A stretch of DNA of 10,148 nucleotides from Mariprofundaceae bacterium (GTDB lineage Bacteria > Pseudomonadota > Zetaproteobacteria > Mariprofundales > Mariprofundaceae): contig JAUZQL010000324.1 of the NCBI GenBank assembly GCA_030950975.1, positions 1-10,148 on the forward strand, read 5' to 3'. A model generated the notes under the pieces. That model did not search any database and was not told the origin of the DNA. It was given only the letters and a program-made list of their open reading frames with translations. The position numbers and the translations under genes are program-made. Shown here piece by piece: positions 6,865 to 10,148 of the stretch. The stretch's first letter is position 1, and the number at the start of each line of letters is the position of its first letter.

Positions 6865-8223
6865 TTAACCTCGAAACAAACGCATTAAATCATTATAAAA
6901 TGCAAACACCATCAATAAACCAATCAAAAGCACGCCCACCATTTGTGTACGCTCCATGACCGCATCTGATAATGGTTTACCACGCAATTTTTCCAGCCCT
7001 AAGTACACCAAATGCCCACCATCTAAAATAGGCACGGGCAACAAGTTCAACACACCCAAGTTGACGGAAATTAAGGCTAAAAATGTAATAAAGGCAGCCA
7101 AACCCAAATCAGCGGTACGTCCAGCCAATTGAGCAATCGCAATAGGACCACCCAAGTTTTCGGGTGAAATAGCCGCAGTCACCATTTTTCCCATCACTTG
7201 AATGGTTAAAACAGTCATTTCATAGGTTCGTTCAAACCCATAAACCACGCCATCCCAAACACCACGTTGATACATAACAGGCGCTGTCAAAGGTTTGGAT
7301 ACAAGATGCACGCCAGCTTTTCCCACACCCTGCTCATTCTCAGCCTTTGGTGTAATGTGCAAACGTAATCTGACACCATCTCGCAACACCAACAATGAAA
7401 GCGTTTGACCTGCATGCGCTTGAATCTCACGAATCAAGTGTCGCACCCCATTCAAATCCTTACCTTCTACTTGAATAAATTCATCGCCTTTTTTAAGACC
7501 CGCAGCTTCCGCAGGTGAAGCTTTTACCACAGAGTCTACAAAGACTTGCGTCCCTAGACTTAAACCCAGTGATTCTTCGGATATATTGACAAGTAAAGCA
7601 TCTTGGTTTGCCTTATGCACGGGCATGGTCACAGAAAAATCATGACCATCACGTTCAACATCCACAGCAATATTTGTCCCAACGGTTTGTTTTAAAGCCT
7701 CTTCAAATTGACTCCACGAATGTAATTCATGACCATTTAGACTTAGCAAACGATCGTTGGACTGAATGCCAGCACGTTCTGCCACTGAGTTTGCAGCTAC
7801 ATGTCCTACCACAGGCGGCATCACCTGTTGACCCAACCAAGCCACACACATATAAGCCACAATCGCAAAAAGAAAGTTAAACATGGGCCCTGCCACAGCA
7901 ACCGCAGCACGTTTCCAAACAGCTTGAAGATGAAAGGCTCTCGATAAATCTTCTTGGCTTAATCCTTGTGTATGTTGCTCACCTTGCTCATCAAGGTTTT
8001 CACCCAACATTTTGACGTAACCACCCAAAGGAATCGCCGCAATAATATATTCAATATTGTCATATTTTCCGTGCCAAGAAAAAAGTGCAGGACCAAAACC
8101 AATCGAGAACTTTTCCACTTTAATGCCTAACTTGATGGCAACAATAAAATGTCCAAATTCATGCACGGTGACCAAAATAGCAATCGCCACCACAAACGAT
8201 AATAATGTATGCAATGATTCCAT
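6865..8223 (-). CDS. rseP: Site-2 zinc metalloprotease RseP
   Basis: RseP is an inner-membrane intramembrane protease. In E. coli it cuts the anti-sigma factor RseA after DegS and removes remnant signal peptides, and the same role is inferred here. From the ATG at 8223 the protein has 452 residues, the normal size. The zinc site HEFGH (21-25) lies in the first membrane segment (about 5-30). PLGGYVKM (65-72) is the membrane-reentrant loop. A second membrane segment lies at about 105-131. Two PDZ domains follow (about 135-205 and 222-293), each with a carboxylate-binding region and the AGI/AGL-x-x-x-D core. The third zinc ligand is Asp401 in LLPVPILDGGH, and a last segment covers about 428-446. 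The start has GGGG five bases upstream and comes two bases after the dxr stop. A longer in-frame ORF from 8277 would add 18 polar residues inside dxr and is not supported. Confidence 0.96.
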   Translation of the reverse strand: MESLHTLLSFVVAIAILVTVHEFGHFIVAIKLGIKVEKFSIGFGPALFSWHGKYDNIEYIIAAIPLGGYVKMLGENLDEQGEQHTQGLSQEDLSRAFHLQAVWKRAAVAVAGPMFNFLFAIVAYMCVAWLGQQVMPPVVGHVAANSVAERAGIQSNDRLLSLNGHELHSWSQFEEALKQTVGTNIAVDVERDGHDFSVTMPVHKANQDALLVNISEESLGLSLGTQVFVDSVVKASPAEAAGLKKGDEFIQVEGKDLNGVRHLIREIQAHAGQTLSLLVLRDGVRLRLHITPKAENEQGVGKAGVHLVSKPLTAPVMYQRGVWDGVVYGFERTYEMTVLTIQVMGKMVTAAISPENLGGPIAIAQLAGRTADLGLAAFITFLALISVNLGVLNLLPVPILDGGHLVYLGLEKLRGKPLSDAVMERTQMVGVLLIGLLMVFAFYNDLMRLFRG

Positions 8224-8225
8224 GG

Positions 8226-9368
8226 TTACCCCATTACCCTGTGTGCAGTATTTCGTGCCAATTGATCGCAAGCCCAAACATCATCCAATGATGCAATCGC
8301 TACATCTTGTGTTTGCTGCAATACATCTTCAACCGTGCTTACAATTTCCATAAAACCAAGCTGTCCTGATCGAAATGCTTGATTGGCTTCTTCATTGGCA
8401 GCATTCAAGGCAATCGCCAAAGCATCACCACCACGCATCACGTCTTGCACCAAACGCATCGCAGGAAAACGTGTTTCATCGACTGCCTGAAAATCCAAAC
8501 GCCCCGTTTTTGCCAAATCCAACCAAGGAATACCCGCATCCAAACGTGTACCTTCTTGCAAAGCATACGCAATGGGTGAGCGCATATCAGGTTCAGCTAA
8601 TTGAGCCAACACAGCACCATCTCGGTACTCCACCATCGCATGCACGATACTTTGAGGATGAATAATCGCCGATAATTTCTCGGCTGGCATATCAAATAAC
8701 CATCTTGCTTCAATCAATTCTAAGGCTTTATTCATCATCGTCGCAGAATCAACACTGATTTTTGCGCCCATACTCCAATTCGGATGAGCAATTGCCTCTT
8801 TCGGTGTCACATTCTTGAGTGTTTTCGGATCTCGTTCTCGAAAAGGGCCACCCGATGCTGTTAAAATAATACGTGTAATGGACGCATGATCATGACCCAA
8901 CAAGGCTTGATGCACTGCCGCATGTTCTGAGTCAACAGGTACAACCGTTGCACCGCATCGCTTGGCTTCCGTCATAAAAATACGTCCAGCAGTTACCAAA
9001 CATTCTTTATTGGCAAGCCCTACGCGTTTACCCGCACGTACAGCAGCCAAAGCAGCTGGCAAGCCAGCAGATCCCACCATCGCAGCCATCACCATATCCA
9101 CATCACTGGCTTGGGATACCTCAATCGCAGCTTGCATGCCAACTTCTAAGCGCACGCCTTTAGGGAGCTTTCCCACAAGCTCTTTCGCAGCTTGTTCATC
9201 GGTCATAATAATATATTCAGGCTTAAGTTGCTTTGCCAAAATCAACATGCGTGCGCTATTTTGATGCCCGACCAAAGCATATGCCGAAAACTTATCAGGA
9301 TGACGAAGCATCACATCCACAGTACTGGCACCAATCGATCCCGTCGCACCTAAAATTGTTAATTTCAT
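8226..9368 (-). CDS. dxr: 1-deoxy-D-xylulose 5-phosphate reductoisomerase
   Basis: Dxr (IspC) rearranges and reduces DXP to 2-C-methyl-D-erythritol 4-phosphate with NADPH, the committed step of the MEP isoprenoid pathway in the cytoplasm. It is the target of fosmidomycin. From the ATG at 9368 the protein has 380 residues, slightly short of E. coli (398). The NADPH loop GATGSIG is at 7-13, and ALANKE-like GLANKECLV at 117-125. The metal ligands are Asp146 and Glu148 in PVDSEH and Glu217 in MMNKALELIEA. The flexible-loop region HPNWSMGAKISVDSATM (195-211) has the expected Trp and Met. The start has GGGA six bases upstream and gives the family's usual MK-x-ILGATGSIG opening. Two ATGs further upstream (9401, 9380) would overlap or abut the cdsA stop and add non-family residues. 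There is a 14-bp gap after cdsA and a two-base gap before rseP. Confidence 0.97.
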   Translation of the reverse strand: MKLTILGATGSIGASTVDVMLRHPDKFSAYALVGHQNSARMLILAKQLKPEYIIMTDEQAAKELVGKLPKGVRLEVGMQAAIEVSQASDVDMVMAAMVGSAGLPAALAAVRAGKRVGLANKECLVTAGRIFMTEAKRCGATVVPVDSEHAAVHQALLGHDHASITRIILTASGGPFRERDPKTLKNVTPKEAIAHPNWSMGAKISVDSATMMNKALELIEARWLFDMPAEKLSAIIHPQSIVHAMVEYRDGAVLAQLAEPDMRSPIAYALQEGTRLDAGIPWLDLAKTGRLDFQAVDETRFPAMRLVQDVMRGGDALAIALNAANEEANQAFRSGQLGFMEIVSTVEDVLQQTQDVAIASLDDVWACDQLARNTAHRVMG

Positions 9369-9382
9369 GATTTTTCCCATTG

Positions 9383-10148
9383 TTAAGCGAAGATAATCCA
9401 CACCATAGCCACCAACGGTAACGAAGGCAGCAAGGCGTCAATCCTATCCAACAAGCCGCCATGACCTGGCAACATCGAACCACTGTCTTTCACACCCACC
9501 ACACGTTTCAATGCTGATTCGGCTAAATCACCAAGAATCCCCACAACTACCAACAGCATGGCGAGTGGGAACGCCCAAAACCATGCCATATCAGCCCATG
9601 TCATCCACACATACGATGCACCCAAAACGCCTGCAAACACACCGCCTGCCAAGCCTTGCCAAGTTTTTCCAGGGCTAATCGCAGGGCATAGTTTATGTTT
9701 ACCCCAAGCTTTGCCCGTAAAATAAGCTGCGATATCCGACAACCAAACACCGACACAAACACCTGCAATAAAAGCAACCCCATGCTCATGGGTATGCAAA
9801 ATCATCAATGCCATCACAAACATCATTAACCAAGCCATCATCCATTGGGCATAAACCATTTTCTGAAAGGATTGTAGCAAATCATCCGCGTGAACATGGA
9901 GTGCCAACAAGATAAACCAGCCCAATAACAAGATCATCCATGCCATTGGCAACCATAAACCTTGTGCATGATGAGCAATCAAAACACCCCACATCAACAG
10001 ACTCACCATGAAAAATAGATTTTGTTTCGGCATCTTAACCATACGTAGAAGTTCAATGCTGGCAGCCATTGCTACAACAAATAATATCCCATCAAACCAA
10101 ACATCAGACACATAAAATAACCAAGCTACAGCACCCATAAATAACACA
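9383..10148 (-). CDS. cdsA: Phosphatidate cytidylyltransferase CdsA (5' end cut off by window edge)
   Basis: CdsA makes CDP-diacylglycerol from phosphatidic acid and CTP, the precursor of all major phospholipids, in the cytoplasmic membrane. The window holds the last 254 codons. The first readable triplet is a GTG at the very edge, but compared with E. coli CdsA the opening hydrophobic stretch matches the region about 10-20 residues in, so the true start is probably outside. The visible part is almost all membrane segments, with WLSDIAAYFTGKAWGKHKL (135-153) and SPGKTWQG (158-165). The C-terminal family signature spans 211-237, with SALKR, KDSGSMLPGHGG and LDRID. Asp207 in GDLAES is part of the conserved active-site region. 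It is the first gene seen of the run. In related clusters uppS precedes it, which would be expected just beyond the edge. Confidence 0.96.
   Translation of the reverse strand, partial: VLFMGAVAWLFYVSDVWFDGILFVVAMAASIELLRMVKMPKQNLFFMVSLLMWGVLIAHHAQGLWLPMAWMILLLGWFILLALHVHADDLLQSFQKMVYAQWMMAWLMMFVMALMILHTHEHGVAFIAGVCVGVWLSDIAAYFTGKAWGKHKLCPAISPGKTWQGLAGGVFAGVLGASYVWMTWADMAWFWAFPLAMLLVVVGILGDLAESALKRVVGVKDSGSMLPGHGGLLDRIDALLPSLPLVAMVWIIFA

Noticed and set aside
8226..8277. Extended RseP start 18 residues upstream
   Set aside because: The extension lies inside dxr, is polar, and would place residues before the first membrane helix that carries HEFGH. The ATG at 8223 has a ribosome-binding site and fits the family.
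9369..9401. Extended Dxr start 11 residues upstream
   Set aside because: It would overlap the cdsA stop and add residues before the NADPH-binding opening that the family lacks. The ATG at 9368 has a better ribosome-binding site.

Overview
This window is a densely packed, one-directional gene cluster of a Gram-negative bacterium. All ten genes lie on the minus strand, so transcription runs from the right edge to the left: cdsA (5' end cut) - dxr - rseP - bamA - skp - lpxD - fabZ - lpxA - lpxI - lpxB (3' end cut). This is the widely conserved envelope-biogenesis cluster of Pseudomonadota. No mobile element, tRNA, rRNA, CRISPR array or accessory gene is visible, and I do not see an undescribed system here.

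Organism: the Lpx enzymes, BamA and Skp show an outer membrane with lipid A. UDP-2,3-diacylglucosamine hydrolysis is assigned to LpxI (DUF1009 family) encoded between lpxA and lpxB, and LpxA carries an NPGT motif where E. coli has HRGT. From general knowledge, LpxI at this position is typical of Alphaproteobacteria and some other non-gamma/beta lineages. A zetaproteobacterium or an alphaproteobacterium is my inference. The DNA is moderately AT-rich by eye. The sequence alone does not settle the taxon.

Layout: the right block (about 4556-10148) has CDP-diacylglycerol synthase (phospholipid precursor), DXP reductoisomerase (MEP isoprenoid pathway, which feeds undecaprenyl carrier), the RseP site-2 protease and the BamA outer-membrane insertase. 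These genes are separated by 14 bp or less. A 146-bp gap (4410-4555) is the only real intergenic space. It holds a stem-loop with a T-rich tract facing the plus strand and the strong ribosome-binding site of skp. The left block (1-4409) has the Skp chaperone and then five lipid A genes: LpxD, FabZ, LpxA, LpxI and LpxB. These are joined by 0-1 bp gaps or overlaps of 4 to about 17 bp, which suggests strong translational coupling.

How they work together: FabZ sits where 3-hydroxyacyl-ACP is either drawn into fatty-acid elongation or used by LpxA and LpxD. LpxA, LpxD, LpxI and LpxB are steps 1, 3, 4 and 5 of lipid A assembly (LpxC, step 2, is not here). BamA and Skp deliver and insert outer-membrane proteins, and RseP relays envelope stress.

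Points worth checking are a His in place of the conserved Arg in the BamA loop-6 VRGF motif, an Asn in the LpxB GH motif, a zero-gap in-frame TAA-TTG junction between skp and lpxD, and the plus-strand terminator-like element between bamA and skp.
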